From: Nitzschia sp. pyKryTriq1
Lineage: Eukaryota > Bacillariophyta > Bacillariophyceae > Bacillariales > Bacillariaceae
Length of the DNA: 64,000 bases
Reading direction: 5' to 3'
Assembly (NCBI GenBank): GCA_956465555.1
Contig: OY101124.1
Location: 682,001-746,000, forward strand
Below, piece by piece: positions 31,015 through 42,900 of this stretch. The translations under genes and the position numbers were made by a program. Position 1 is the first letter of the stretch. Every line of letters starts with the position of its first letter. The notes under the pieces were generated by a model. That model did no database searches and had not been told where the DNA came from. It saw only the letters and a program-made list of their open reading frames with translations.

Positions 31015-32055
31015 AAAGTCCAAACCATCAAGAATGGTCAGCTTTCATCCTTTCCAACACGACCTCCTAGCACAAATCTTCAAAAAGAAAAAAAATGAAA
31101 TCACCCGAGACTACACTACACTACCACCACCACGACATCGATTCGCTAGTACTACGAAATCGCTACTGAAATATACTCGTATATTATATAAAAAAACGCC
31201 ACGCCACACTACACAGCTACATTTTCCTCACGAGAGAAGCACCGAAGCAACGGACAGCATAATATCTTGGCATCTTGGGTATCAGTGGCCAAGTGGCCCA
31301 AAAGATTAACAAAAAACTTTGGACAGGCACCACAACAACAAAATTGAGTGGCCGAGGCTACATAGAATTTTCGGAAGAAGAAGCATGAAATGGACGCCCG
31401 GATGCTGCGAAAACAAGCTTGCTAGCTAGAACGGATACCAAAATCTCTGCCCTTTACTAGCTAGGCTACTGCTAATACCAGCTATTCGACTTTTTTCGTT
31501 GTGACCCTTGGTAGACAAATAGAGCAGGAGAGGGCAGGAGGTTTCCGTAACAGTACGTACATAAAGTAGCTCTACTACTACTACTACTACTACTTTTCCA
31601 GGTACTGCAACGGTGGTACCAGGTACTGTACAAGTCCTGTACCACCTGGTACTGTACCGGTAGAACCGTGCTCCGTGCTTTGGACTGCCGTTCGACTACT
31701 TGGACCAATGCTTTGATGAATGAGGAAGTGCGTGACGACTCGACTCGAAATCGGGGACTGCAAGGATTTTTCCCGCCACAATTGAAGGCGTGTCAAAATC
31801 CACACAAGAACAAAGAACTCCAACCACGGAACTTTCGATTTTCTGTCAAGAAGCGTGTCATTGCCATCCCAGTATCGAAGCAGCTTCAGTTAGTTCGCAT
31901 TGACAAAAGGAGGGTCGTAATACTTCATCCTTTCGTTGCTGTCCCTCATCATCATTTTTTGCGGAAAGGACTGAAAGGGTTCATAATTCCAGCTTTGGAA
32001 CGCACAAAGATCCGTTGTTGTTGACACCTCAGAAAGAATCTTCTTTGAAAGAAGA
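31015..32055. other. Intergenic 1 kb, no gene supported
   Basis: A-rich sequence follows the plastid gene. A (TAC)n/(CTA)n microsatellite lies near 31570-31592, and GGTACC/AGGTACTG clusters at 31600-31670. A 118-codon plus-strand frame (31668-32024) lacks any domain and directly precedes the hydroxylase start, so I take it as 5' untranslated or random. Confidence 0.5.
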
Positions 32056-33825
32056 ATGAATTCGTACTGCCGTCGTCCACTACTGGCCCACTACTTGTGC
32101 CGCCGTCATGTTCGTTCGAGCCGTCGTGCCTGGTCGACCACGACCACCAAGTTGTTTTCGACCAACTTGAACCATGATAATATGAGTCAATACCACAAAG
32201 AGGGCAGTCACATTGTGATTCCACCTCAAGAGTGGACCAATTACCATGGCAAGATTCCTGTCCTCAAGACCGAAGGTGACGAGACTAACTCCTCCCCGTC
32301 GTCGTCGCCACTCGACTCCTCATCAGAACGTTATCCCCGTACCAGCGAGGGAGACTTTTACGGAGACAAACCTCGCGTGTCAGTCTTGATGGAGTTGACA
32401 GATAGGGTCGGGGTACTCCACGATGTCCTCAAGTATTTCTGGAAGTATGATCTCAACGTGACGAGGATTGAATCGCGTCCCGTCGCTCCTTCCTCGCAGT
32501 GGGGCGGCGATAGAAAGCCGAAATTCGACTTTTACATGGATTTCGATGGGAGTTTGGAAGACCCGACGGTACGAAAACTATTTCAGGATCTAGGTCCGTT
32601 AACGGCCAAGTTGTTGGTATTGGACGAGAAGGATGTCCACTGGTTCCCCCGGCACATTTCCGAACTAGATTCGATTGCCCATCGAACGCTGGACGCGGGC
32701 GTGGATCTGGAATCGGATCATCCAGGGTTTCATGATCAAGTCTATCGGGCGCGGAGGGCCGAGCTAGCAAACAATGCCTTGCAACATTCGTGGGACAAAC
32801 CCATTCCATATATCGAATACACCAAGGAAGAAATTGAGACATGGGGCGCGGTTTGGGACCGGATGGAAGATCTTTGGAAGAGGTATGCTTGCAAGGAATT
32901 TTTGGTACGTGATTGTCGAAAAGGAGTTGATGTACAGAGAAAGGTACAGGACCTGTCTGCTCGTATTGCTGTATTCTTACACCACATCTTTTCATCGCCC
33001 ATACGACTCTCAGCACTCCATGTCATTGTTCAAAGAAAACTGTGGATACAGTCGCGAGAACATTCCACAACAGCGAGACATTAGCGAATTTCTTCGAAAG
33101 AGGACCAACTTTCAGATGCGACCGGTGGCAGGATTATTGTCTAGCCGAGACTTTTTAAACGGCTTGGCATTTCGCGTCTTCTTTTCGACTCAATATATTC
33201 GGCATCACAGCCAGCCTTTGTATACTCCAGAACCAGGTACGATAGGTGCTGGGGCTGATAGTGTGTGGTACCTCATTTTTCGACGCTCTTTCACTCACAC
33301 ATTGAATCGCATTTATTAATGTCTTCTTTGTCCTTTGATGTAGATATTTGTCATGAGTTGCTGGGCCACGCTCCCATGTTTGCCGACCGCGACTTTGCAG
33401 ACTTTAGTCAAGAAATTGGATTGGCCAGTCTTGGTGCCAGCGACGAAGACGTCGACAAACTAGCTCATTGCTATTGGCATTCCGTCGAGTTTGGATTATG
33501 TCGCGAGGGCGGACAGAACAAGGCGTACGGTGCTGGCTTGTTGAGCTCTTTTGGGGAGCTTGAATATGCTTGCGGGGCCGATCATCCCGGGGCCGATCAA
33601 CCACCGGAACTGAAAGATTGGGACCCTCAGGTGGCAGCGCACCAGGCCTTTCCTATCACCAAGTACCAACCCGTTTACTTTTTGGCGAGTTCTTTGGGAG
33701 ATGCCAAACAACGAATGAGAGAGTATTGTGAAGGGTTGCAGCGTCCCTTTTTCGCCTTGCACAACGCACAAACGAATACGATTCATATTGACCGCCCAGT
33801 ACGTCGAACCAAGGGCGCTCCCTAA
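32056..33825 (+). CDS. PAH: Phenylalanine 4-hydroxylase (aromatic amino acid hydroxylase)
   Basis: Exons 32056-32904, 33014-33236 and 33344-33825 give 517 residues. The two introns (109 and 107 bp) are placed by homology and frame. A basic N terminus ([20 protein letters not shown]) suggests a mitochondrial presequence. An ACT regulatory domain follows (about 117-190, [20 protein letters not shown]), then the catalytic domain with [36 protein letters not shown] and [10 protein letters not shown]. The iron ligands are H361, H366 and E406, spaced exactly as H285, H290 and E330 in the human enzyme. It converts Phe to Tyr with a pterin cofactor and O2. The C terminus follows the catalytic domain closely and no clear tetramerisation coiled coil is seen. 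Confidence 0.95.
32905..33013 (+). other. Intron 1 of the phenylalanine hydroxylase gene
   Basis: Donor TTTTTG|GTACGT, acceptor CTCTCAG|CACTCC, 109 bp, phase 0. It restores the conserved ACKEFL-HSMSLF junction, aligned to the human ACYEYNHIFPLL block. Confidence 0.85.
33237..33343 (+). other. Intron 2 of the phenylalanine hydroxylase gene
   Basis: Donor CCAG|GTACGA, acceptor GATGTAG|ATATTT, 107 bp. It splits the Asp codon of the conserved YTPEPDICHE motif. Confidence 0.9.
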
Positions 33826-33971
33826 AGGAGAGGTGATGACGGGCACAATCTCAGTCTTGTCAACCGTTTCTATTCATTGCATATTCTTAAGCAAAAGTAG
33901 ACTAGATAAAATACTCTAGACATTCAAAATCATCTTCAACTGGACAGACGGAAGCCTCGGTGTAGGCGAAT

Positions 33972-35231
33972 TCAGTCAAAGAGAGCATCGAAAAAGTCGC
34001 CCTTGCTTTTCTTCTTTTTCTTTTTCTTCTTTTTTTCTGGTGCTGGGGACGGCTCGTTATCTTTGCGCCTTTTCGCCTTTTTGTCGCCGGCCGATATGTC
34101 ACTTCCACGCTTTTTATCCTTGTACTTGAAATTGGCTACCAACTCCATGTTTCGATCAAGGTGTTCAGGACCAGTAGTATCCATAGCAGCCAACTGAGCG
34201 GCGGCCGCACTCCCCTCAGTAGCATTCGAAATTGTCATGTCGACAGCACTCCCCGCAAACACTAGTGATTCTCCAACGTCCTCCTCATCCATTCTTGCGG
34301 GTAGACTCTCCGTTTGAGAGGTGGTACCTTTCGCTTCCTGATTGTCGTTTTGTGTGTCGTGGCCAGATATCTCCTCTTGATCGTCACCTGGCATGTCCTC
34401 CGCATCCTTGGTAGAAAGATCTGCACGTTCCGAAGTGGATCCATCAGTATCAGTATTAGATAGCTTTGGAAAAGTGTAGCCCAAACTCTTGACGAGATTT
34501 GGCCGTCTCTCTTTGTTGGAGACCATTCCGACCCCGACAATTCTATGACTACTAAATCCCGGGGCCTTCTCTCCTTGCAGATATTTTGCCATCGTTGCCT
34601 CAAACAAATCCTTCGAAAACGTCAGAAACTTTCGCAAATGTTCCTCCGAAGAAATAAGTTCCTGAAGTTTAGAGAGTCCATATCGTCCCATTCTCAAAAT
34701 CAAAGTCCGAACCCGGGCCAAGGCTCCCAAAGCGATGGTACAAAATGGAAGAAAAAATCCTCGGCTAACTTCCAGAAACAGTGGAACACTGGCATGATCG
34801 ATCCTCGATAGAATTTCTTGAAATGAGTCCGTGTACAGACGTTCCAACTCCTTGTATTCGTTTTTGAGTTGGGTTTGTTCGTCATCCAACAAGCCACGAT
34901 GGATGTCCCAGTGATCGTCGTCCTTATTATTAGATCTCTTTCGTTTTCGTTTTTGTTGTTGACTATATTCGATTGCATTTCGTTCAAAGTCATCTAATTG
35001 TCCCCCCGTGTCCAATAAATGAATTCGCTGAGTTGCTTGTAGGACCATGGATATTCTTCGAAAGTAAATGGCACGACCATGGCTACAACGATGACGTTTC
35101 AACAAGACTTCCAAAATGGAAAGATCCAGTGAAAGGGCTTGGAATAGATTATCGATGGTCGTCATTTTAAAAAATGGATGTAAACATTCAGCCGAAGAGG
35201 AATCTATTGTTAGTTTGCAACCACAAACCAT
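33972..35231 (-). CDS. NEPRO-like nucleolar protein
   Basis: About 419 residues if the ATG at 35231 is used; the ATG at 35165 (MTTIDNLFQAL) has the better A-rich context and gives 397. The N-terminal part resembles the NEPRO N-terminal domain: LEVLLKRHRCSHGRAIYFRR then a large helical part with FFLPFCTIALGALARVRTLI. In animals this protein is nucleolar and linked to RNase P/MRP RNA. The middle is acidic and Ser/Thr-rich. The C terminus is a Lys-rich nuclear/nucleolar signal (KKKAKRRKDN, then a run of 10 Lys) ending GDFFDALFD. It converges with the hydroxylase, 146 bp apart. The family call rests on a weak but collinear resemblance. Confidence 0.6.
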   Translation of the reverse strand: MVCGCKLTIDSSSAECLHPFFKMTTIDNLFQALSLDLSILEVLLKRHRCSHGRAIYFRRISMVLQATQRIHLLDTGGQLDDFERNAIEYSQQQKRKRKRSNNKDDDHWDIHRGLLDDEQTQLKNEYKELERLYTDSFQEILSRIDHASVPLFLEVSRGFFLPFCTIALGALARVRTLILRMGRYGLSKLQELISSEEHLRKFLTFSKDLFEATMAKYLQGEKAPGFSSHRIVGVGMVSNKERRPNLVKSLGYTFPKLSNTDTDGSTSERADLSTKDAEDMPGDDQEEISGHDTQNDNQEAKGTTSQTESLPARMDEEDVGESLVFAGSAVDMTISNATEGSAAAAQLAAMDTTGPEHLDRNMELVANFKYKDKKRGSDISAGDKKAKRRKDNEPSPAPEKKKKKKKKKSKGDFFDALFD

Positions 35232-35815
35232 ACTGTAGCTTGCTTCGAGGAAAACGTTATTTCGAACAAGATAACGCGGCGGGGTGCGGATTTGGATGGA
35301 TGGATGGATGGACCGCACGAAGGAGCACAGCCGACAGATTGTGAACAGAAAGATCTCGTTCCGCGTCTCACAAAAATAAGGCGAAGATGCGATGATGATG
35401 AAAGCTCTTTCTCCTTTCACTCGTTTGAATGAATGCGTCTATCTGATGAACAAAGCACGGAGGTCTCATCTGAAGCACTTCATCAGGTAGGGAGAGTTGT
35501 GGTCATAAACAACTGACAAAAAATTAGGGAAGGAACAATCAATGAAATGAAGTTGTCTTGCCACCAGCCCGCATTATTTCGCGGGGTTTATTTCCACACA
35601 CGATGCGACGTCGCACTGACGGGACGAGTGCCGGCCAGACGTTTTGGATACCTTGCTTTGTTGGCGCGCGCGGGCCGGCATGTCGAAATTCGAGCTTGTT
35701 TTTTCAGGGATCATCTTGCATACAGTATGGATCATGTTGATGAGTGATGGATTGTTGCATCCACCCCACTTTCCCCACACAATAATTCTTCCCTTGACAA
35801 GAGATTGCATCCACC
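35232..35815. promoter_or_regulatory. Divergent intergenic region
   Basis: About 580 bp between two divergent genes (the NEPRO-like gene and the unknown gene at 35816). It includes a (GGAT)n run near 35295-35310 and a GCGCGCGGGCCGGC patch near 35665. No core promoter element is identifiable. The label is positional. Confidence 0.35.
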
Positions 35816-38011
35816 ATGACTACGAGTACAGATCGACAACCTCACGTCCTGGTCCTCCACACATCGTGCCAGTACGATGGTGAGGACGATGGTGTGGCCG
35901 ACGAATCGGCGCCAGTCAGCGCCACCACCAAGAAGAATGCACGCGACGCGATGGTCGACGAGGTGTTGCATTCTATCCCGATTGCGTGTGACATGCTAAT
36001 CTTACCAGAGATCCCAACCCCTAGACGACATCAGGATAGTCGTAGCCAATCACGCAACGAGCAGGGCGGCAACGCTGAGGACGTCCCACCAGACTTGGTG
36101 GAATTCGTGCAGAATCGGTTCAACCCCTGTGGCCTCGCGAACGTTCTTGTGCTGGAGAATCTTCCTTGGCGGGAGGTTTTGCTCAGCCTGACATCCTGTG
36201 CCATGGTCTTTGAGGATAACAACACCATGAATGATGATGGCACTCCACTCCTCTCGCTGCTGCCAGTGGATCTGAACCCATCGACCTTTGACTTTCGTCT
36301 TGGAAGTAGCAGTAAGACGTCGGATCTCTCCACGACTGATCTCCACTTGGTGTTTGATGCCACCCAGGCACGACTGCAACTACAAGAGCTTCTGCAAGAC
36401 AAACACCCTGATACTGCGAATGTTGAGCAGCTTCTATGTGGGGAGACGACAACGGACCAAGGTTTGAATGTCGATGCTCCTCGCGACCAGAACAGGGAGG
36501 ACGTGCGTGACACTGCTCGTTCTTCCAAGACTGGTGGCCACGAAGAGCATTCTCCATGTCGAGACGACGCCTCTTTTCAGGGGGTTCACAGCGCGAATAT
36601 TCCATTTTTGTGCGAGAGCGACGAGCCAATCTTCCATCCTAGCACCAACAACAATGCCTCGACGTCGACGACGAGACTACGACTCGATCAAGAACTAGAT
36701 GCTCTGCAGAGAGTTCATGCCATTATGGACCAAGATGCCGCCAATCTGGATCGCTTACTCCAAGTTTTGTCCTTTGTAGGACTCGGCCTTTTCATGGCAT
36801 TAGTATGGTCTGGATACCAGCTCTATCAAGCCAAGATGGACGACTGTCGAACTCGAGAGCTCCGCAAGTCGGTACAGCGCAAGATTCTCCTTCACTCGGC
36901 TCTGTCGTCGCACCAACACCATACTAGTACTGCTCCAGTGTTGTCATCTCGTCCAGGCACCACAATGATGGAACCATCGTCTGCTCAGCAGCAGGTTGGC
37001 TCGACGGCATCGCAGCAAAGATCGCAAAAGGAGTTGTTTTTGTCGTCCATCAGTCGAATGGAAGAACGAAACATCTGTCAAGTCTCCAAAGAACAAAACT
37101 CATCAATTCTTGAGGAGCTCTACACCCCTCGGATCGATAATCGATCGCGAAGCCGAATCTCGGCAGGAGCAAGACCCATCATTCCTGTACGCTTGGATTT
37201 CTCCTCGCTGGATTGTCAAGTGGTGGGGGAATCATCAACACGTGGGGGTACAACGGCGAACAAACAGACCAACCGCAACGATGATGATTCTGATGATGAT
37301 CATCATACTTTTGCCGGGAAGAGCCGTCGTCGCCCGCAGCAGCCGCTAAAGGCAGCAGTGCACAAAGAAAGCAGCAACTCGTCGGACAAAAAGAACCTGT
37401 TTGCCAACCTGTCCGTTTCTCGTGAGGAGAGTGCCCCCTTCACCAGAGCAACGACGACTCATGATACTACCTGCGAGGAGATGAATGGCAACGGCAACGA
37501 ACAAGATGCTACTCTTTCCCCGTGCTCCCAACTCGCCAAGGATTGGTCCGCAAGGAAGACTGCTCGCCGCAGCCATCGTAACAGGAAACAACATTCCAAG
37601 CTTGAACCCTTGTCGCAGATTGCAAGGTTGTCGGTTCCAAACTTTACAAGCCCCATAGGTGCTCCTTCTGCTGCGGGTGCTCCCAGAGGACCGTCCTCCC
37701 TCTTTGCATCGCTGCCTCTGCGACTCACCAGCACTAGCACCACCACCGTCCCACCACTTGTGCCGTCGTTCTCCGAGGACGACGTAAAAGTTACAATTCA
37801 GCAGCCTCGTCAGCAGTCACTAGTAGCAGCAGGTTCGGGCAAGAATAATCCTTTTATTCCAGAGAAAGAGCTGACGACCGTGGAACAAGTGTCTTCGTTG
37901 AACGATGCTTCCAGCAATAGCAGTAAGTCACCGTCGGGGACACCAACCATCCCGGAACTTGTCTGCTCCACTCCTGGCAGCTCCGAATCCTTCGTCGATG
38001 ATTATTGGTGA
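35816..38011 (+). CDS. Large Ser/Asp-rich protein with one TM segment, unknown
   Basis: A 731-residue single-exon protein with a strong Kozak-like start (CCACCATGA). The N-terminal 300 residues are acidic, with little low complexity. A coiled coil (LDQELDALQRVHAIMDQDAA, about 283-302) leads directly into one hydrophobic span, LLQVLSFVGLGLFMALVWSG (about 309-328), then a basic stretch (RTRELRKSVQRK). The rest is Ser/Thr/Gln/His-rich with scattered basic clusters (RKTARRSHRNRKQH) and is probably disordered. This layout suggests a membrane-anchored protein with a disordered tail. I recognise no domain. GC content and codon use look like neighbouring genes. Confidence 0.7.
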   Translation: MTTSTDRQPHVLVLHTSCQYDGEDDGVADESAPVSATTKKNARDAMVDEVLHSIPIACDMLILPEIPTPRRHQDSRSQSRNEQGGNAEDVPPDLVEFVQNRFNPCGLANVLVLENLPWREVLLSLTSCAMVFEDNNTMNDDGTPLLSLLPVDLNPSTFDFRLGSSSKTSDLSTTDLHLVFDATQARLQLQELLQDKHPDTANVEQLLCGETTTDQGLNVDAPRDQNREDVRDTARSSKTGGHEEHSPCRDDASFQGVHSANIPFLCESDEPIFHPSTNNNASTSTTRLRLDQELDALQRVHAIMDQDAANLDRLLQVLSFVGLGLFMALVWSGYQLYQAKMDDCRTRELRKSVQRKILLHSALSSHQHHTSTAPVLSSRPGTTMMEPSSAQQQVGSTASQQRSQKELFLSSISRMEERNICQVSKEQNSSILEELYTPRIDNRSRSRISAGARPIIPVRLDFSSLDCQVVGESSTRGGTTANKQTNRNDDDSDDDHHTFAGKSRRRPQQPLKAAVHKESSNSSDKKNLFANLSVSREESAPFTRATTTHDTTCEEMNGNGNEQDATLSPCSQLAKDWSARKTARRSHRNRKQHSKLEPLSQIARLSVPNFTSPIGAPSAAGAPRGPSSLFASLPLRLTSTSTTTVPPLVPSFSEDDVKVTIQQPRQQSLVAAGSGKNNPFIPEKELTTVEQVSSLNDASSNSSKSPSGTPTIPELVCSTPGSSESFVDDYW

Positions 38012-38306
38012 ACTGTAACTACTACGACTAGAAGGAAAATATCATGGGGAACAAACCTGGAATATTCATTGCGGCGAGTTGGGTATTTTAGTGCGAACAA
38101 CGAACTCGTCGGTCACAAGAATAAGCCTGCAAACTGGAAATTAACGACTTCTAAATCTTAGTAATGGACTGCGAGTAGATGCCGTGGTGCTGCCGAAAGT
38201 ATTCACTCAAGGGCGCTCCTGTTCCAGATATTGATAAATAGTGGAGACTCCTACCGTACGAACGAATAGGAGTACTTATACAGTACAAAAGTGAACCCCA
38301 ACAGTC

Positions 38307-38756
38307 CTACCAGAGACGAAGGGAAGTGTGTCCACCAGGGGGCATTGTGACTCGAGAGGTCGGACGATCAGTAACTACATTGAAAGAGTTGGTACTGCTA
38401 GCCGAAGCAAAGGCATTGCTCGAAACTCCGATAGGCTTTGCCGCGGGAGCAGCAGACTTGGCGTCGATCTCAGCGACAGATTCTAGCTTCTTGTTTTCCT
38501 CGACAGGGTTTTCTTTGCCGGTAGTGGTAACAGCAACTGTAGAAGGTTCTTCGGGAGTAGACTCATCAGTTACTGCCTCAGCTTGTTGAGTTGCAGATTC
38601 CCGTTGTTCCTTGAGCTGGCGTTGACGTTCCAGTTCTTCGGCAGTCCACCCACCGATTGAAATCGAGCATTGTCCACCGGGCTGAGCCATCACGCGAGAA
38701 GTCGTTCTTCCGGCGGCCACAAAGAAGTTTTGGTTATCGTTTGCACTGTAGCTCAT
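38307..38756 (-). CDS. Jupiter/HN1-like microtubule-associated small protein
   Basis: A 149-residue single-exon protein. It has two copies of a short motif, RTTSRVMAQPGGQCSISIG near the start and RPTSRVTMPPGGHTSLRLW at the very end. Both match the SRV-PPGG-S motif of the animal Jupiter/HN1 family and resemble the plant SPIRAL1 GGxSS motif; these are small, disordered, microtubule-associated proteins. Between them lies an acidic/Ala/Glu-rich helix (TAEELERQRQLKEQRES) and disordered sequence. The duplicated end motifs flanking a charged linker fit a bivalent microtubule or tubulin binder. The role is inferred from the motif only. Confidence 0.65.
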   Translation of the reverse strand: MSYSANDNQNFFVAAGRTTSRVMAQPGGQCSISIGGWTAEELERQRQLKEQRESATQQAEAVTDESTPEEPSTVAVTTTGKENPVEENKKLESVAEIDAKSAAPAAKPIGVSSNAFASASSTNSFNVVTDRPTSRVTMPPGGHTSLRLW

Positions 38757-39947
38757 TTTGAATATGGTAGTCTAATGTCAAATTGAAATTGAAAAAGAGA
38801 AAAGATGGAAATGAATTTAGCGTTTGAAATGAAGACAACAAAACGTTCGATGGATTTTGTGCCTTAGTTCATCTCATGCATGTCCGAAATTGTGACTCTT
38901 CGCACACAACCAGGTCTCCTTGCTTGACACAACGGCCAAAACGATGCGTGAGGCCGGCGTATATCAACTTTTCAGGACTGAAGAAAGATATAAAATGATA
39001 CGCGCGAAACTTAGCGCGAACCTTTACCGGTGCCCTTGCCTCTTGCCTCCGATCTCGTGTATCGCGCTGCGCGCGTGGCTGCAGCTCATCATTCCGCTCT
39101 GCATGCAACAAAGCAAGACACCACACAACTCGGGAGAATTCACAATCTCGACGAAAGGTAAGCGACCATGGCGGTGACAGCGAGGGATACGGGGAGTCAG
39201 AAGCGTTCCTTGTCTTTATGCGATAGCGTTTGATTATTCTGAGTATGGAGAGAAAAGAAAAGAGCGAGAATCGTGGCTTCCATCGAAATTTCTACGACAA
39301 CGCACCCTGGCACCACATCGAATCATTTTCATCATGAGGCCTACGTAGGAACAAGTACAAGTTGTACGAGGTGACAGCCATCGGGACGACTCGTCGAGCT
39401 CCAGCATCGGTATGAAGACCCAGGTTTTTTTAAAAGGAACATCGCCTTCAAACCCACGTTTTGCAGGGCGTAAACCATGGCTAATGCAAAGGCCAATGAT
39501 AAGCGAAAATCGCAGCGACGACCATTTCTTGGGGAAGAATCAACTTTCCGCCATGGTCAAAACGATTTTCCGATCGACGATGAGCGGAGATGGTGCGCCA
39601 CTGATCGACTGCTTCGACTACAAGAAGCAGATGACGTCAAAAAAGCTCGCCGTCTGATCTGGCCTCTCGGCTGCTTTGTCGGCATACCAGTAACTGGTAC
39701 ATACCAGTGTACCGTACCAGGACAAGTATTTCTACACCTCTCCCCGCTCGCTCTCGTCATGAAACGCATCGATTGGCGCAACGCAACGTCGGAACGCAAC
39801 TTCAAACTTCAAATGCCTCTTCGCTTCCGACGCTCACAACCATCTCACAGCCTTCCGTTGTTGTTGTTCAACCCCCCCCCCCCGTGATTGTTTTGGAACC
39901 TTTTGTTTTGATCGTCGAAGAACAGGATAGCTTGACCGGAAGGCGTC
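38757..39947. other. Intergenic 1.2 kb with one doubtful ORF
   Basis: Contains a possible 137-codon frame from an ATG at 39477 (MANAKANDKRKSQRRPFLGE). It reads plausibly only to about 39660 and then runs into GTACCAGTAC repeats, so it may be a decayed or non-coding frame or an unplaced 5' exon. A C12 run (39872-39883) lies 65 bp before the SIN3 start. Otherwise nothing is recognisable. Confidence 0.4.
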
Positions 39948-42900
39948 ATGAGGGAGTTACGAGTGGAGGATGCTCTGCTTTACCTCGACCAGGTCAAGGT
40001 CGAGTTCGGAGACCGCCCCCACATTTACAATGAGTTTCTTGATATTATGAAGACCTTCAAGACGCACCAGATTGATACACCGGGTGTTATCAGGCGCGTT
40101 TCCAATTTGTTCCACGGCAATAAGAAGCTTGTTTTGGGTTTCAACACTTTTTTGCCGGAAGGGTACAAAATTGAGCTACCTCTTGACGGCAACGGACCTC
40201 CAGTCGCGGTCTTTCGGGCTCCTGGGGAGACTATCACTCATATTTTGTCGGGGCCTGGAGCACCACCAGTCCCTGAGCCACAAAAACCAGCAGCTGCGCC
40301 GCCGGGAGCAAATTTCGCAACCCATGGTTCTCAAGGGCCTCTTCGTGCAGGCCCAACCCTCGGACATGCTGCGCAAGGGCTCGGAATGCGCGGTGGTCCC
40401 TTGGGGCAACATCAGGCTGGACTCGGGGGAGGAGCGGTGCCTGGAGCTCCTGCTGGATACGCGCATGCCCCTTCAGCTGCATTGCACATGCAGCAAGCAC
40501 AAGGTGCACGAGCACTCGGACAACCTCCACAGATGATGACGGTGGCTGACCAAGCACAACAACTGCAGGGCCATCCATCTCATGTTGCATCGATGCCCGG
40601 TCCGGGTCGAGCATCCATGTTTGGGATGGGACAAGCACAACAGCCGAGTGTCGATGCAAAACTTCCCGCTCGAATGGGCGCTGGAGCTGCTGCGGCGCAG
40701 GCACCTCAGCAGCGCGCACAGCCCCAGCATCAACAAGAAGAAGATTCACAGCAAGACCAGGGCGACGGACAAGCACAACCACCTGGTATGGAATTCGACC
40801 ATGCGATCAACTACGTGACAACAATTAAGAAACGATTTTCGAACGAGCCCGAAACATACAAGAAGTTTCTTGAGATTTTGCACACCTATCAGAAAGAGCA
40901 ACGTGGCATCAAAGAGGTATTGGAAGAGGTCTCGGTTCTCTTCTCTGAACATCCTGATCTTTTGAAAGAATTCACGTTTTTCTTGCCTGACGCCGTTCAA
41001 TCGGAAGCGAAAGCACAGCTCGAGCAGGCTGCACAGGAAGCTGAGGAACGCAAAAGACTCAGAGCGCAAGCAGTCGCGGCGCAGCAGTCTTTCGGTTCCC
41101 CCCAAGCCGCGCAGGTGGCAGTACCAGCTGTCCCGCTGCAAGCCCATAGCCAAGATCACCACGTACCCGCGCCGCCGGTGGCTAGACCTAAGAATCCTAT
41201 TCCCTTTGGAGCGACCTGTGGACGAAGCAAGGAGCGCGAACATGAGATCTTCCGCAGCGTGGTTTATGGTACCATTTCCTTCAGACCTGTACGACCTCCT
41301 CGAAAGAACCTGCCTACAGCTGCTCAAGGCGCCGCAAAGACTGGTCGTCCCTCGATGTTGCCGCGCGCTATGGTTCAACCCAATACGAAGGAAACTGATT
41401 TCTTCGAAAAGGCAAGGAAGCATTTAAATCGGAAGGAACTGGCCGCCGACAGACCATCCGCCACAAGAGTTCGCCACACTCCCCATATGGAATTTCTCAA
41501 ATGTCTCCATTTATTTGGTACGGGCGTGTTGAACAAGGATGAACTCATGCTTCTTCTTCGAGGACTATTTATGCAAGGACATGCTCCAAAGAGTGGAATT
41601 AACGTAGGGGGTGGCGCTAGTAACCCTTCAATTGCCAACGACGCACACGGATTGTTGAAGGACCTCGAAGAGGTAAGTTGTTGACCCGTCGATCGTTGTT
41701 TTTTTCTTTTTTTCTTGCTCAACCTGCTTTGCTATACAGATTCTGGTTGGTCGTGGTCCATATGCAGAACAGCAGTCGAACCTGAAGTGCAAACACAAAT
41801 GTGGCTCAAAGCGCACCCGCGATTATGATTTTGGTGACTCTGAGCATCCAACTCCTTCGTACTACATGCTTCCCAGCGATTTTCCCAAGCGACTTTTCTT
41901 TGCCCATGCAGGACAAACGGACGAGGATAAAGATGTACTGAATAACAACTTGGTGTGTGTCGGCGCGACAACCACGCGAGGAACTGAATCACCCGAGGAC
42001 TACGACGCCATCAAGATTCGTCGCAATGTTTACGAAGAAGCCATGTTCAGAATAGAGGACGAAAGATTTGAGGTTGACATGGCTATCGAACGAAATGCTC
42101 TCGCCATGCGCCAGATTGAGCCCATTGCCGAAGAAGTCGCGATGCTCAGGGAAACGGAAGAAAAAGACGGGCAACCTATAGGAAGGCTTCAGTATAAGTT
42201 GAAACCAAAGTCGTTGAATTCAATCCAAATCAACGCCATTGGCCGTATTTACGGAGACAAGGGCGATGAAGTCATTGAGCATTTGGCCAGAAACCCACTT
42301 GCTACCGTCCCTATCATTTATCAAAGGCTGAGGCAGAAGGACCAAGAGTGGAGGAAGCAGAAAAGTGAACTGTTGTCCAAATGGAGAGCTCTAACAGAGG
42401 CCAACTACGAAGGAAGTAGGGATTTCATGTGTTATCCACTCAGGCGTGAAATTGAGAAGTCGTTGTCAGACGACAGATTGTTGGAAGAATGCAAGAAAGC
42501 GAGATCGTTCTGTTCGAGTCTCGAGAAGCGTTCCGGAAGCTCCATTAACTTTGGATTGAGCTCCCCAGATCGTTCGGCCGTATTGTACGAGCCATATGCC
42601 GTGGTGGAATTAAAGCCCGAATCGACTGCACATCGAATCGCAGTCAGCTTGCTTACGCAGCAAGCAACGAAGAACTTCGGGGAAACCTCCGCGGTAAGAG
42701 AGAAAATGGCTAGAATCTGGACTGAGTTTGTAATGCCATTCTTCGACTATCCCGTCGAGTGGGTGGCAGATGAAGCACGCGATATTATTGGTACCCAAAA
42801 AGATGATGACAGTACCGTTGTGAAATGTAAGTTTTCGCTGTTTTTCTTGGATGTGAAATCGTTCATTTTCTCTTACCCAATCTACCTCGGCAGATACCAC

